64,000 nt of DNA from assembly GCF_035440685.1 (NCBI RefSeq), contig NZ_DAORMW010000017.1; one strand, given 5' to 3'. The position numbers and the translations under genes were made by a program. A model generated the notes under the pieces. That model made no database searches. It was not told where the DNA came from and saw nothing but the letters and a program-made list of their open reading frames with translations. Every line of letters begins with the position of its first letter. The first letter of the stretch is position 1. The stretch is from Accumulibacter appositus (GTDB lineage Bacteria; Pseudomonadota; Gammaproteobacteria; Burkholderiales; Rhodocyclaceae). Of the stretch, positions 43,710 to 52,186 are shown one piece after another.

Positions 43710-44924
43710 TCAGCTCTCGACGCGGCTGGCGTAGGCGGTGTAGCTAAAGCGCTGGGTATCCAGGGCGCTGAAGCGCCCGGCAGAGGTTTCCGCTTCCGGC
43801 AAGATCAGAAAAGGCAGCGCCTTGCCGTGGCTGCCGCGCAAGCTGACATCGAGGGCGCTGTTGAAGGCAACCCAGTTCATCTCCCAGAAGCCAAACAGCA
43901 GCTTGCTCAGGACGACCAGTTTCGGGTCGTGGCTGCTCAGGTGCTCGTCGTGGATTGCCTTGCGAACATCGGCGGGATTGACCGGGATCCAGCCGTAGCC
44001 CGGCGTATAGAATTCGGCGCGGCACTGCTGTTGCGTGCTTAGGTTGCCGGTCGCGCCGAGACCCGCGAACAAGCGTGAGCTATCGATGCGCTGCCCGAAA
44101 ATCGGACGCGCAGGAATGCCGATGGCTCGGCAGAGGCCGACAAAAAGTAACGCGATGTCGGCGCTGCCTCCGCGCAGCTGGCCGCTGTCGAGCATGGCTT
44201 CGATATCACCTCGGCCAACACCGAGTGGCGACGGATCGTAGACGGTGTTTTCCAGCACCCAGTCGTAAATCGCCTTGCCGCGCGCCAGTGGATCCTTGAT
44301 GCGGCCGACGGCGCGTTCGGCGGTGCGGCGCACGAGTCCCTCGGTCGGAACAAGGTTGCTGGCGTGCAGGTTTTGGCGCAGCACTTCGCTGTGCTCAGCG
44401 GCTTGGCCGCGCCGGGTAATGTCGAAATGACGGTCTCGTTTGGCGACCTGGCTGGTGATTTGCAGCTGTGGGGCAGCGACGCCCTCGTTCCAGTCAGCGT
44501 AGAAGACCACCATCATTCCCGCCGGGTCGCGATAAATGCCGGCATTCGTGAAGTTTCCATGCCAGCTCTGGCCCAGAGAGCGCTGCCAGGGCGTGTCTTC
44601 GTGCAGCGCCAGCGGTAACCAAAGGCGTAGTTTGCCATTGACTTCCTTGAGCGCGATGGTCGAGCTGAGGTCGTAGATCCGCCAGGGTGTCGCCGCTTCA
44701 TCGGGCAATCCGGTGGCGTCGCGTTGCTCGGCGTCTGCCTGCGGCGAGCTGGCCGCGGCAGGCGTTTCCGGGTTCGCGGCGGCGGCGCTTTGCCGGCCGC
44801 TCTTCTTGGTGCTGCTTCTGCGCGCTACTTTGGCGCTGGGCTTCTTCTTGTTGGCGGCGAATGCCGACGCGGGTGCCAATAGCGACAGAAGTGCCGAGGC
44901 AGCAAGGAAGTTGCGTCGTTTCAA
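43710..44924 (-). CDS. Transglutaminase-fold protein with replaced catalytic triad
   Basis: The product has 404 residues. A twin-arginine-like leader (MKRRNFLAASALL) ends near AFA-A, followed by a Lys/Ala-rich linker. The core matches bacterial transglutaminase-like proteins: KAIYDWVLENTVYDP, then ALLFVGLCRAIGIPARPIFG, then QCRAEFYTPGYGWIPVNPADV. Relatives usually read GKCTD, QHCRAE and PVDPADV, holding catalytic Cys, His and Asp. Here they read GGSAD, QQCRAE and PVNPADV, so all three catalytic residues are changed (Ser, Gln, Asn). The frame is otherwise intact, which suggests a non-enzymatic periplasmic role. It lies downstream of phoH across a hairpin. Confidence 0.85.
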   Translation of the reverse strand: MKRRNFLAASALLSLLAPASAFAANKKKPSAKVARRSSTKKSGRQSAAAANPETPAAASSPQADAEQRDATGLPDEAATPWRIYDLSSTIALKEVNGKLRLWLPLALHEDTPWQRSLGQSWHGNFTNAGIYRDPAGMMVVFYADWNEGVAAPQLQITSQVAKRDRHFDITRRGQAAEHSEVLRQNLHASNLVPTEGLVRRTAERAVGRIKDPLARGKAIYDWVLENTVYDPSPLGVGRGDIEAMLDSGQLRGGSADIALLFVGLCRAIGIPARPIFGQRIDSSRLFAGLGATGNLSTQQQCRAEFYTPGYGWIPVNPADVRKAIHDEHLSSHDPKLVVLSKLLFGFWEMNWVAFNSALDVSLRGSHGKALPFLILPEAETSAGRFSALDTQRFSYTAYASRVES

Positions 44925-44980
44925 TCGACTCTCCGGTAAGCGCGGAATCCTGGTCGCACGGATCGGTGGCTACAAACGAC

Positions 44981-45005
44981 CGGGCCGTGTCCTAGACACG
45001 GCCCG
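44981..45005 (-). terminator. Hairpin after phoH
   Basis: CGGGCCGTGTC pairs perfectly with GACACGGCCCG across a three-base loop, 15 bases beyond the phoH stop. No T run follows closely. Confidence 0.5.
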
Positions 45006-45019
45006 ATAATGTCACAAGA

Positions 45020-46447
45020 TTATAGCACCTCGGCCGCGTAGTCCGCGAGGCGGGAGCGTTCGCCGCGCTGCAGGGTAATATGCCCGGCGTGCGCCCACCC
45101 CTTGAAACGATCGACGACATAGGCGAGGCCGGAGCTGCCTTCGGTGAGATAGGGCGTATCGATCTGGGCGATGTTGCCAAGGCAGACGACCTTGGTCGCT
45201 GGGCCGGCGCGGGTAATCAGCGTCTTCATCTGCTTCGGCGTCAGATTCTGCGCTTCGTCGATGATCAGATACTTGTTGAGGAAGGTCCGACCGCGCATGA
45301 AATTGAGCGACTTGATCTTGATGCGGTTGCGAATCAGGTCGTGGGTGGCGGCGCGCCCCCAGTCGCCAGCGTCTTCATCGCTCTTGTTGAGGACCTCGAG
45401 GTTGTCTTCGAGGGCTCCCATCCACGGGCCCATCTTTTCTTCTTCGGTGCCTGGCAAAAACCCGATGTCCTCGCCGACCGGCACGGTGACCCGAGTCATG
45501 ATGATTTCGCTGTAACGCCGGGCGTCGAGCACCTGGGTGAGTGCGGCGGCCAGGGTGAGCAGCGTTTTGCCGGTACCCGCCTGACCGAGCAGGGTGACGA
45601 AATCGATGTCCGGATTCATCAGCAGATTGAGCGCAAAATTCTGCTCACGGTTGCGTGCGGTGATTCCCCAGACGCTGTTTCTGGTGTGCGTATAGTCGCG
45701 CAGGGTTTCGATCTCGGCGCTCGTTCCGGATGCCTCACGAACGATCGCATGCAGCGGGCGTTGTCCGTCCTTTATGAGGAACTGGTTGACCAGAAATTGC
45801 GCGCACAGCGGGCCCTTGAGACGGTACAGCGTGTGACCGTCCTGCTGCCAGGACTCCATCCCCTGAGCATGCTGGTCCCAAAAATCTGGGCCCAGTTCGC
45901 GCATGCCGGTGTACAGGATGTCGGAGTCGTCGAGGACTTTGTCATTGAAGTAATCCTGCGCTTGCAGCCCGAGCGCGCGGGCCTTGATGCGCATGTTGAT
46001 GTCTTTGGAGACGAGGATCGCCGAACGCTCCGGGTGCTGCCGTTGCAGATGGATGACGACCGCCAGAATCTGGTTGTCGGCCTTGGCCGTCGGCAGTCCT
46101 GCCGGGAGCTCGCTGGCGATCGCCTCGGTCTGCAGAAAGAGACGGCCGCTGGCCAATCCACGCGAAGCTCCGTCAAGCGGGATGCCCTGCGTGATGGCGG
46201 CATCCATGCTGCTGACTATTTCATCGAGCGTTCGTGTCACCTGGCGAGCATTGCGAGCGATCTCCGACATCCCCTTCTTGTGGTTGTCCAGCTCTTCCAG
46301 GGTCATGATCGGTAGGAAGACATCGTGTTCCTCGAAGCGGTAGACGCTTGTCGGGTCGTGCATCAGGACGTTGGTGTCGAGGACGAAGAGCTTGCTCGGC
46401 TTGGCAGCGGCGTCGCCGATGGCGGTGGCGGCAGGTGGTCGGTGCAT
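45020..46447 (-). CDS. PhoH-family protein with N-terminal PIN domain
   Basis: The product has 475 residues. The N-terminal PIN-like nuclease domain contains FVLDTNVLMHDPTS and ILVSKDINMRIKARALG. The C-terminal PhoH ATPase has Walker A LGQAGTGKTLLTLAA, Walker B YLIIDEAQNL and IVREASGTS before it. This PhoH2-type fusion is an RNA helicase/ribonuclease in mycobacteria. The chosen start (MHRPPAATA) leaves a short linker before the PIN domain. It is 43 bases downstream of the Bcp peroxiredoxin, a common betaproteobacterial pairing. Confidence 0.93.
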   Translation of the reverse strand: MHRPPAATAIGDAAAKPSKLFVLDTNVLMHDPTSVYRFEEHDVFLPIMTLEELDNHKKGMSEIARNARQVTRTLDEIVSSMDAAITQGIPLDGASRGLASGRLFLQTEAIASELPAGLPTAKADNQILAVVIHLQRQHPERSAILVSKDINMRIKARALGLQAQDYFNDKVLDDSDILYTGMRELGPDFWDQHAQGMESWQQDGHTLYRLKGPLCAQFLVNQFLIKDGQRPLHAIVREASGTSAEIETLRDYTHTRNSVWGITARNREQNFALNLLMNPDIDFVTLLGQAGTGKTLLTLAAALTQVLDARRYSEIIMTRVTVPVGEDIGFLPGTEEEKMGPWMGALEDNLEVLNKSDEDAGDWGRAATHDLIRNRIKIKSLNFMRGRTFLNKYLIIDEAQNLTPKQMKTLITRAGPATKVVCLGNIAQIDTPYLTEGSSGLAYVVDRFKGWAHAGHITLQRGERSRLADYAAEVL

Positions 46448-46490
46448 GCGCAGATCTCTCGGGTGAGGGCTTGTCGGTCGGGGTGGGTAA

Positions 46491-46946
46491 TCAGAGCTGA
46501 GCGACGAAATCCAGCACCTGCTGCGCATGACCGGCCACTTTCAGACCGCGCCATTCGTGCCGTAGCACGCCTTTGCCATCGATGACAAAAGTGCTGCGTT
46601 CGATACCGCGGACCTGTTTTCCGTACATCGATTTCATCTTGATCACCGAGAAGCGCGTGCACAGCAATTCGTCCACATCGGAAATCAGGGCGAACGGCAA
46701 CTCTTGCTTGGCCTTGAAGTTTTCGTGCGAGCGGATGCTGTCACGCGACACGCCGGCGACGATGGCCCCGGCGGCGACGAACTGCGGGTGGAGATCGCGG
46801 AATTGCTGGGCCTCGCTGGTGCACCCCGGGGTGTTGTCCTTGGGGTAGAAGTAGAGTACGACGGTGCTGCCTTGGCAGGCTGACAACGTGAAGGGCTGGC
46901 CGCCGGTAGCGGGCAGGCTAAAGTCGGCGACGGTCTGGTCGATCAT
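46491..46946 (-). CDS. bcp: Bcp-type peroxiredoxin
   Basis: The product has 151 residues. The peroxidatic Cys42 is in YPKDNTPGCTSEA. E. coli Bcp has a second cysteine five residues later; here the segment reads GCTSEAQQF, so the resolving cysteine must lie elsewhere (for instance in ELLCTRF) or the enzyme is one-Cys. It reduces peroxides with thioredoxin. The start MIDQTVADFSLPATGG fits the family; the frame extends upstream without similarity. Confidence 0.93.
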   Translation of the reverse strand: MIDQTVADFSLPATGGQPFTLSACQGSTVVLYFYPKDNTPGCTSEAQQFRDLHPQFVAAGAIVAGVSRDSIRSHENFKAKQELPFALISDVDELLCTRFSVIKMKSMYGKQVRGIERSTFVIDGKGVLRHEWRGLKVAGHAQQVLDFVAQL

Positions 46947-46993
46947 GGCTTTCTTTCGCTGATTGGGGTCAGAGGGGAGTGGGACAGGCGCCG

Positions 46994-47596
46994 TCACATG
47001 ATACGGAACTGCATCATCACGCGCTCATCGTTCCAGATGTCGTCGGGGCTGATCGAGTTGCGGCGGAATTTGAACGCGACCTCCGCCTTGCAGAACGCCT
47101 CGTAGACCAGTTCCGAGCAGATGTACTTGCGGTCGCGGCTCTTGCGGCCTCGCTTGAAGAGAATACGCATTGCGATGCGGAAGATTTCCCAGTTGTCGTA
47201 AGGCCTGGTGAGTTCGTCCATGCCGAAGCTGATTGCTGTCTTCAGTTTCTCGTCGTCCGGCGTGGGACTCACTCGGGTGATCACAATGCGTCCTTTGTAG
47301 GGCTTGTTCCGGCCGTGGTAATCGCGCAGATATTTTGACAGTGGCACGAGGCGGACGCCAATGGCGGTTTCGCTCTCGATAACGAAGATGCGGTGCAGGT
47401 TGTCGTCGCGATAGATGATGCCGACATGGCTCCAGACGGATCGGGTGAACCACTGGATGATCTTCGAGAAGACGTAGCTGCCCGAGCAAAAGACGATGTC
47501 CCCGGTCCGCAACTGATCGCGAACCCGATCGTAATCGAGGAGTGGGAGTCTGGCGACGGCTTTGACGCCCAGGCGTTCGGCCATGTGCGGGTCCAT
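46994..47596 (-). CDS. YiiX-like permuted papain-fold cysteine hydrolase
   Basis: The product has 200 residues. The order of catalytic residues is permuted relative to NlpC/P60: DIVFCSGSYVFSKIIQWF, then His in WSHVGIIYR, then Glu in VIESETAIGV and Cys in KYICSELVYEAF near the end. The family (YiiX/YebB) includes lipid-linked or peptide amidases. There is no clear signal peptide. The ribosome-binding site is poor for both MDPHMAERLG and the inner MAERLG start. Substrate unknown. Confidence 0.85.
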   Translation of the reverse strand: MDPHMAERLGVKAVARLPLLDYDRVRDQLRTGDIVFCSGSYVFSKIIQWFTRSVWSHVGIIYRDDNLHRIFVIESETAIGVRLVPLSKYLRDYHGRNKPYKGRIVITRVSPTPDDEKLKTAISFGMDELTRPYDNWEIFRIAMRILFKRGRKSRDRKYICSELVYEAFCKAEVAFKFRRNSISPDDIWNDERVMMQFRIM

Positions 47597-47773
47597 TCAA
47601 GGGGCTGGCAGGACTGAGGTGAGCAAGCGAGCGAGATTCGGGGGCGCAGCATGGAGTTTAGGAGTGCCGGTCACGCGCCGTCAATCTCGCGCCTACGTGC
47701 GGGAACAGCTGAGCCGCTGTTCGAAGCGCGCTGCCCTCCCTGCCGGTAGCTTCCCGCAAACCGTGCCGCCGGC

Positions 47774-48574
47774 TTAATTCAGGCCGCTCTTGTAGAAGTA
47801 TGCCAAGGTCAGCAAGCTACCAAGCGCGACAATGAAACGGCGTAACCACAGGGCGGGAATACGGCGTGCGACGCGGCCACCGAGGTAGCCGCCAAGGGTT
47901 CCGGTGACCAGCATCACCGTGGTGTGGGGCCAGGAAACGGCATCGGCAACGACGAAGGTGACCACCGCAACCGAGTAGATCACCGCCGAGAGCCAGTTCT
48001 TCAATGCATTGATCTCGTGCACGTCGTCGAAGCCCTGGATCGCCAGGGCGGCGAGCATCAGGATACCCATGCCGGCGCCAAAGAAGCCGCCGTATATCGA
48101 GACCACGAGTTGAAACAGGAAACCGCCGGCGCCGACTTGCCGCTTGCCGGGGGCAGCGTCGGTTTCAGCAGCGGGTTTGCGCCGGCGGTTGAGCAGGGCC
48201 GAGAACTGTGTGCTGAAGGCGAACAGGACCGTGGCCACGAGCAGCAGCCAGGGAATAAGGTTCGCGAAGGCAGCATTCGAGGTGGCGAGTAGCAACAGGC
48301 CGCCGGCGACGCCGCCGAGGAAGGCAACCAATGTCAACAGCGGCAGCGCTTTACGAAAGCGCATCAACTCGGTACGAAAGGCCCACGCAGCGGCCAGACT
48401 GCCTGGCCAGAGGGCAACCGAGTTGCTGGCGTTGGCCATCACCGGCGGGACGCCGGCGGCAAGCAGCGCCGGAAACGACAGGAAGGTACCGCCACCGGCG
48501 ACCGAGTTCATCGCCCCCGCGCCGAAAGCAGCAATGGCGAGCAAAGCGTAGGTGGTAATCAGGCTAGCGTCCAT
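47774..48574 (-). CDS. TauE/SafE-family membrane transporter
   Basis: The product has 266 residues with about eight transmembrane helices. The N-terminal repeat GAGAMNSVAGGGTFLSFPALLAAGVPP (broken by usual substitutions) and the later GFFGAGMGILMLAAL plus LVTGTLGGYLGGRVARRI are the two family half-motifs. Members export sulfite, sulfoacetate or related organosulfur anions. No sulfur gene is near, so the substrate is open. Confidence 0.9.
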   Translation of the reverse strand: MDASLITTYALLAIAAFGAGAMNSVAGGGTFLSFPALLAAGVPPVMANASNSVALWPGSLAAAWAFRTELMRFRKALPLLTLVAFLGGVAGGLLLLATSNAAFANLIPWLLLVATVLFAFSTQFSALLNRRRKPAAETDAAPGKRQVGAGGFLFQLVVSIYGGFFGAGMGILMLAALAIQGFDDVHEINALKNWLSAVIYSVAVVTFVVADAVSWPHTTVMLVTGTLGGYLGGRVARRIPALWLRRFIVALGSLLTLAYFYKSGLN

Positions 48575-48626
48575 ATGGGGGCGAGGGCAGAAAGGAGAGC
48601 ACGCGCAGCGGTTGTTGGCCGCAGCT

Positions 48627-50027
48627 TCAGGACTCGATCTTGTTAATCGATCGGTTGCGCGGCAAGGTGACGCGAAAAACGCTGCCCTTGCCAGGTTTGC
48701 TGCGCGCCTCTAGTCGTCCGCCATGGCGGCGGACAATGTTGTTGGCCAGTGACAGGCCGAGGCCGGTTCCTTTGCCGGTCGGTTTGGTGGTGAAGAAGGG
48801 CTCGAAAATCTTGTCCAGGTCTTCAGGCTCTATGCCCTTGCCGGTATCGCCGACTTCAACCCAGACTTCATGCTCGTCGAAGCCGGTGCGCAGGATGATG
48901 ACACCGCGTTCGTCGATGGCTTGTGCCGCATTGACCACGAGGTTGAGGAACACCTGCTTGAGCTGTGGGGCGAGGCATTCTATTTCGGGGATGCCGGCAT
49001 AGTCCTTCTTGATCTTGGCCTTGTACTTGATTTCGCTACGGAGGATGTTCAGCGTGCTCTCCAGGCCTTTCTCAAGGTTCGAAAATTGCCACTCGGCGGT
49101 ATCCGCTCGCGAGAAATCCTTAAGGGTTTCGACGATCGTCTTGGCGCGCTGGACACCGTCGAGGGATTCGCTGATCAGGTTGAGGATGTCTTGCTGCATG
49201 AAGGCAAGATTTGCCGTCGATTTCGCCTGCTCGATGGCTGCCAGTAGGTCTGCATGCCCGGCCAGCGCCGGTTCCGCCTTCTCATAGGCTTTCAAGATGC
49301 TCAACAAGTCCGCTACATGGCTCTTGAGCGCTTCCAGATTGGAGCTGATGAAAGCAAAGGGGTTGTCGATCTCGTGCGCCAGACCTGCGGCCAGTCGACC
49401 GACGGAGGCCATTTTCACCGATCGCAGCATCTGGTTCTGCGCTTCGATCAGCATGCCGTTGAGGGCGGTCAACGCGGCGACGTGGACGCGATTATCGGCT
49501 TCGATTCGGCGGTATTCGGTGATGTCCTCGTACACCCCCAGTACACCGAAGGTTTCATTGTCGTCGTTGACCAGGGGGATTTTGGATGTTCGTAACCAGA
49601 CTGTTTCACCGCCGGCCGTGGTTTGCTGCTCCTCAAAGTGCAGTCGGGGCGTCCCCGAGGCCATGACTTCGCGGTCGTCGGCTCGATAAAGGTCGGCCTG
49701 TTCTGCCCACGCCATCTGATAGTCGTCCTTGCCAATCATGTCGTCACGGCTAAGCATCCCGGCATCCTTGGCGAAGGCCGTGTTGCAGCCAAGAAAGCGT
49801 AAGTCGGGGTCCTTCCAGAAGACGCGAGCCGGCACGGTGTCGATGATCTTGAGGAGCAGTGCTCGCGACTCGGCGATCGCTGTTTCAGCCAGCTTTCGCT
49901 CGCTCAATCGTTGCTTGGCAAGCGTCAGTTCGCTTAGCTTTTCCTCGAGCAAGTCCTCGGCTTGCTTGCGGGCGGCACGCTCGTATTCAAGCTGTCGTCT
50001 CAGTAGGGAGGGGTCGTCTGTGCTCAT
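48627..50027 (-). CDS. Cytoplasmic PAS-domain sensor histidine kinase
   Basis: The product has 466 residues and no transmembrane helix. An N-terminal coiled coil (residues 1-50, Leu/Glu/Arg-rich) precedes a PAS domain with PAC tail (ARVFWKDPDLRFLGCNTAFA ... FGVLGVYEDITEYRRIE). The H-box is AGLAHEIDNPFAFI, the N-box VFLNLVVNAAQAI, the G boxes VGDTGKGIEPED and GTGLGLSLANNIV. No response regulator is adjacent, so it is an orphan kinase. The single PAS could sense a soluble signal or redox state. Confidence 0.9.
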   Translation of the reverse strand: MSTDDPSLLRRQLEYERAARKQAEDLLEEKLSELTLAKQRLSERKLAETAIAESRALLLKIIDTVPARVFWKDPDLRFLGCNTAFAKDAGMLSRDDMIGKDDYQMAWAEQADLYRADDREVMASGTPRLHFEEQQTTAGGETVWLRTSKIPLVNDDNETFGVLGVYEDITEYRRIEADNRVHVAALTALNGMLIEAQNQMLRSVKMASVGRLAAGLAHEIDNPFAFISSNLEALKSHVADLLSILKAYEKAEPALAGHADLLAAIEQAKSTANLAFMQQDILNLISESLDGVQRAKTIVETLKDFSRADTAEWQFSNLEKGLESTLNILRSEIKYKAKIKKDYAGIPEIECLAPQLKQVFLNLVVNAAQAIDERGVIILRTGFDEHEVWVEVGDTGKGIEPEDLDKIFEPFFTTKPTGKGTGLGLSLANNIVRRHGGRLEARSKPGKGSVFRVTLPRNRSINKIES

Positions 50028-50306
50028 GCCGTCTTACTCCGAGTGAAGCGCCGCGCGTATCCCTCTCTTGTGGGATTGCGCTGGGCAGATGGGGCCGGTT
50101 TTGACGGCCTGCGGCCACGCCGATGGGGGCTCGCAGGTCGTCGACAGGGTGCTTATCGATATCCGCACAAGCGATGTCGGCGGCGAAGAAGGCTTGAGCG
50201 GTTGGGGTGGATAGTCATCAGGCGGCGTGTCCGAGCGGTAGCTTCGGAGCGGAGATCGCGACGGTCGTCGCTTGGACAAGGCGTCGTCGTCGAGCAAGTG
50301 GCTATT

Positions 50307-50588
50307 CTATCGTTCCGGATGGGAAGCGGCTGTGCTGATGCGACTCGGTTGGTACAACAGCTCGCTGGCCTGGTCCCGCCAGTAAGAGAGGGCCTGATAG
50401 TACCCCTGCCAGACGCAACCGTTGCAGCCGCGACCACAACAGGTATTTGGTACCGGCGGGGGAGGGCGCAGCTCGAGGCGGCGTTTTCGGAGTAATGCTT
50501 CGATTTCTCCGACCATGGCCTGGGCCTTGGCCAGGTCATTGATGGGTCGGATAAATGCGCCTGGAAGGTCGTTGCTAGTGGGCATCAT
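50307..50588 (-). CDS. Small oxidoreductase-like-domain protein with CCxxGCxxC motif
   Basis: A 93-residue protein. After an N-terminal helix (LAKAQAMVGEIEALLRKRRL) comes RPPPPVPNTCCGRGCNGCVW, then QGYYQALSYWRDQASELL. This matches the short oxidoreductase-like N-terminal domain family (PPEP...CCxxGCxxCVW). Four cysteines suggest a metal or iron-sulfur site. Two adjacent ATG codons mark the start. The longer open frame upstream has no similarity. Function is unknown; in betaproteobacteria it is a conserved small gene. Confidence 0.75.
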   Translation of the reverse strand: MMPTSNDLPGAFIRPINDLAKAQAMVGEIEALLRKRRLELRPPPPVPNTCCGRGCNGCVWQGYYQALSYWRDQASELLYQPSRISTAASHPER

Positions 50589-50842
50589 GGCACTGCTCTC
50601 ACGTCGGTTAGGGCGGGTTTCGAATGACTCGTAAAGGCAGCAATTTCGTAGCACGCTTCCGACCGTCATCAATAAGGAACGAAGAATGCCACAATGGATT
50701 GGCGAGGCACTGACGCTGGTCAACGCGTGGCCTATCGGCAGGCGCTGCTCGGCAGCGCTGGTGTTATGGGCTGCAGCCCTTGCCAGACGAGCAAGGCAGG
50801 TCGATACTGAGTCGCTCTTTCCGGTCATGCAAGGATTTTCCG

Positions 50843-51742
50843 ATGGGCCTGCGGCTTTTCACGGTAGCGGCAACGCAAATCCTGGCGTTCGTCGAGCTCG
50901 TGCAGCCGGCGATCCACGCTTGCTTGCGTGCGTTTCGATTGCCCGTCGTACTCGTCCTGGCGGCGCAACTCGGCCTCTGCTCAGCGCCGCCCGCGGTGGC
51001 GGCGCCGTCGCCGGAGCAGGAAGTTTTCGTTACGCGGGGATCCGGCAGCCCCGTCTTCTCTGACAGGCCGCAGTCTGGCGCCAAGCCGGTGCGCTTGCCA
51101 CCGATCAACGTCGTCGAGCCCGTTTCCACGTCGCAAGCCCTTACCAACCCTCGACCAGCGAAGGAAGACGGCCAGCCAGCGCCAGAAACGCCCGCTTACC
51201 GCAGCTTTCGCATCGTCTCGCCGGAAAACAACGGTAGTGTGGCTGCCAACAGCGCGCTCTTCTCCGTGCGCGTTGCCGTCGAGCCAGCGCTGCAACTCGG
51301 GGCGGGGCATGCGATTATGGTCAGCGTCAATGGACAGGCGGTAGGGCAGCGCTTCACCGCCAGCGAGTTCACGATTCCTCCCGAATTCTGGGGCGCCACG
51401 CTACCGCCAGCCAACCAACGCCAGCAACTGGATGCAACGATTGTCGATCGCAACGGCGTGGTGCTCGAACAGGCCGCGCCGGTGACCTTCATCCTGCGCT
51501 ATGTGGTTGGCGGCTATCAGCGGCCTTGGCACGGTCCAGGGTACGGGCCGGGCCACGGGCCAGGGCACCGACCAAGGCCGACGCCGCTGCCGATCGAAAA
51601 ACCAAAGCCGCCGCCAGGGCAGCCATTTGATGCGTGGGAGAGGAAATTCGAGCAGGAGGGGCTGCGCTTTTATGACCCCCATGAACAGCCCGGGCGCGAT
51701 AAGCCTCGCGGCGAGAAGCCGGGAGCTGGCGATAGTCGTTGA
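50843..51742 (+). CDS. Exported DUF4124-like protein with Gly/His/Pro-rich tail
   Basis: The product has 299 residues from an ATG with AAGGA at seven bases. The N-terminus before the hydrophobic signal core is unusually long (about 35 residues). A TTG start near 50921 would give a classic signal peptide (RAFRLPVVLVLAAQLGLCSA), so the true start is uncertain. The segment EVFVTRGSGSPVFSDRP resembles the DUF4124 motif. A central Ig-like region (FRIVSPENNGSVAANSALFS ... TASEFTIPPEFWG) precedes a GPGYGPGHGPGHRPRP stretch. Function unknown. Confidence 0.7.
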   Translation: MGLRLFTVAATQILAFVELVQPAIHACLRAFRLPVVLVLAAQLGLCSAPPAVAAPSPEQEVFVTRGSGSPVFSDRPQSGAKPVRLPPINVVEPVSTSQALTNPRPAKEDGQPAPETPAYRSFRIVSPENNGSVAANSALFSVRVAVEPALQLGAGHAIMVSVNGQAVGQRFTASEFTIPPEFWGATLPPANQRQQLDATIVDRNGVVLEQAAPVTFILRYVVGGYQRPWHGPGYGPGHGPGHRPRPTPLPIEKPKPPPGQPFDAWERKFEQEGLRFYDPHEQPGRDKPRGEKPGAGDSR

Positions 51743-52186
51743 CTGCGCGCAGCCGGTGGTCGTTGTGCGCGCTCGCCTCGGCAAAACGCTCCCGGCAGCA
51801 TCTACCGTATGCCGAGCACGGCCTGCAAATCATCAACAGCCCCCCGCTGCGTGTGCCACAGGAGTTTCGAGGCATTAATTATTGCTGTAGAATCCTCTGC
51901 TTTTCGTATGCGACGCGGCGGAATGGCAGTGCGGGCGCGGATGCGAAACCGACGTGATTGAAGTTTCCCGAGGGCGTAGTCGCGTATTCGCCAGCCTGCG
52001 GGTGGTTGGCGAACACTTATCACGACCGCTTGCCCCGTGAACGCCTTCGCTTTCGAACGTTGGTGCGAAGACGACATGGTTTCTGCCTCTTCGGTCTGGT
52101 GGCTCAGCGCCGCATTCTCGGAAGGCGCGGGTTCTTTCGGCCGCGCCAGAACAAACACCTTTCAGCCCGTACCACAAGGATTTTTA
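51743..52186. other. Intergenic region upstream of tig
   Basis: No gene is supported. A TAGAAT at 51888-51893 with TTTCGA 17 bp upstream is a possible promoter for tig. An in-frame extension of tig runs into this region but lacks family similarity. Confidence 0.4.

Noticed and set aside
45080..46315. 411-codon frame opposite phoH
   Set aside because: A shadow of phoH; no recognisable motif.
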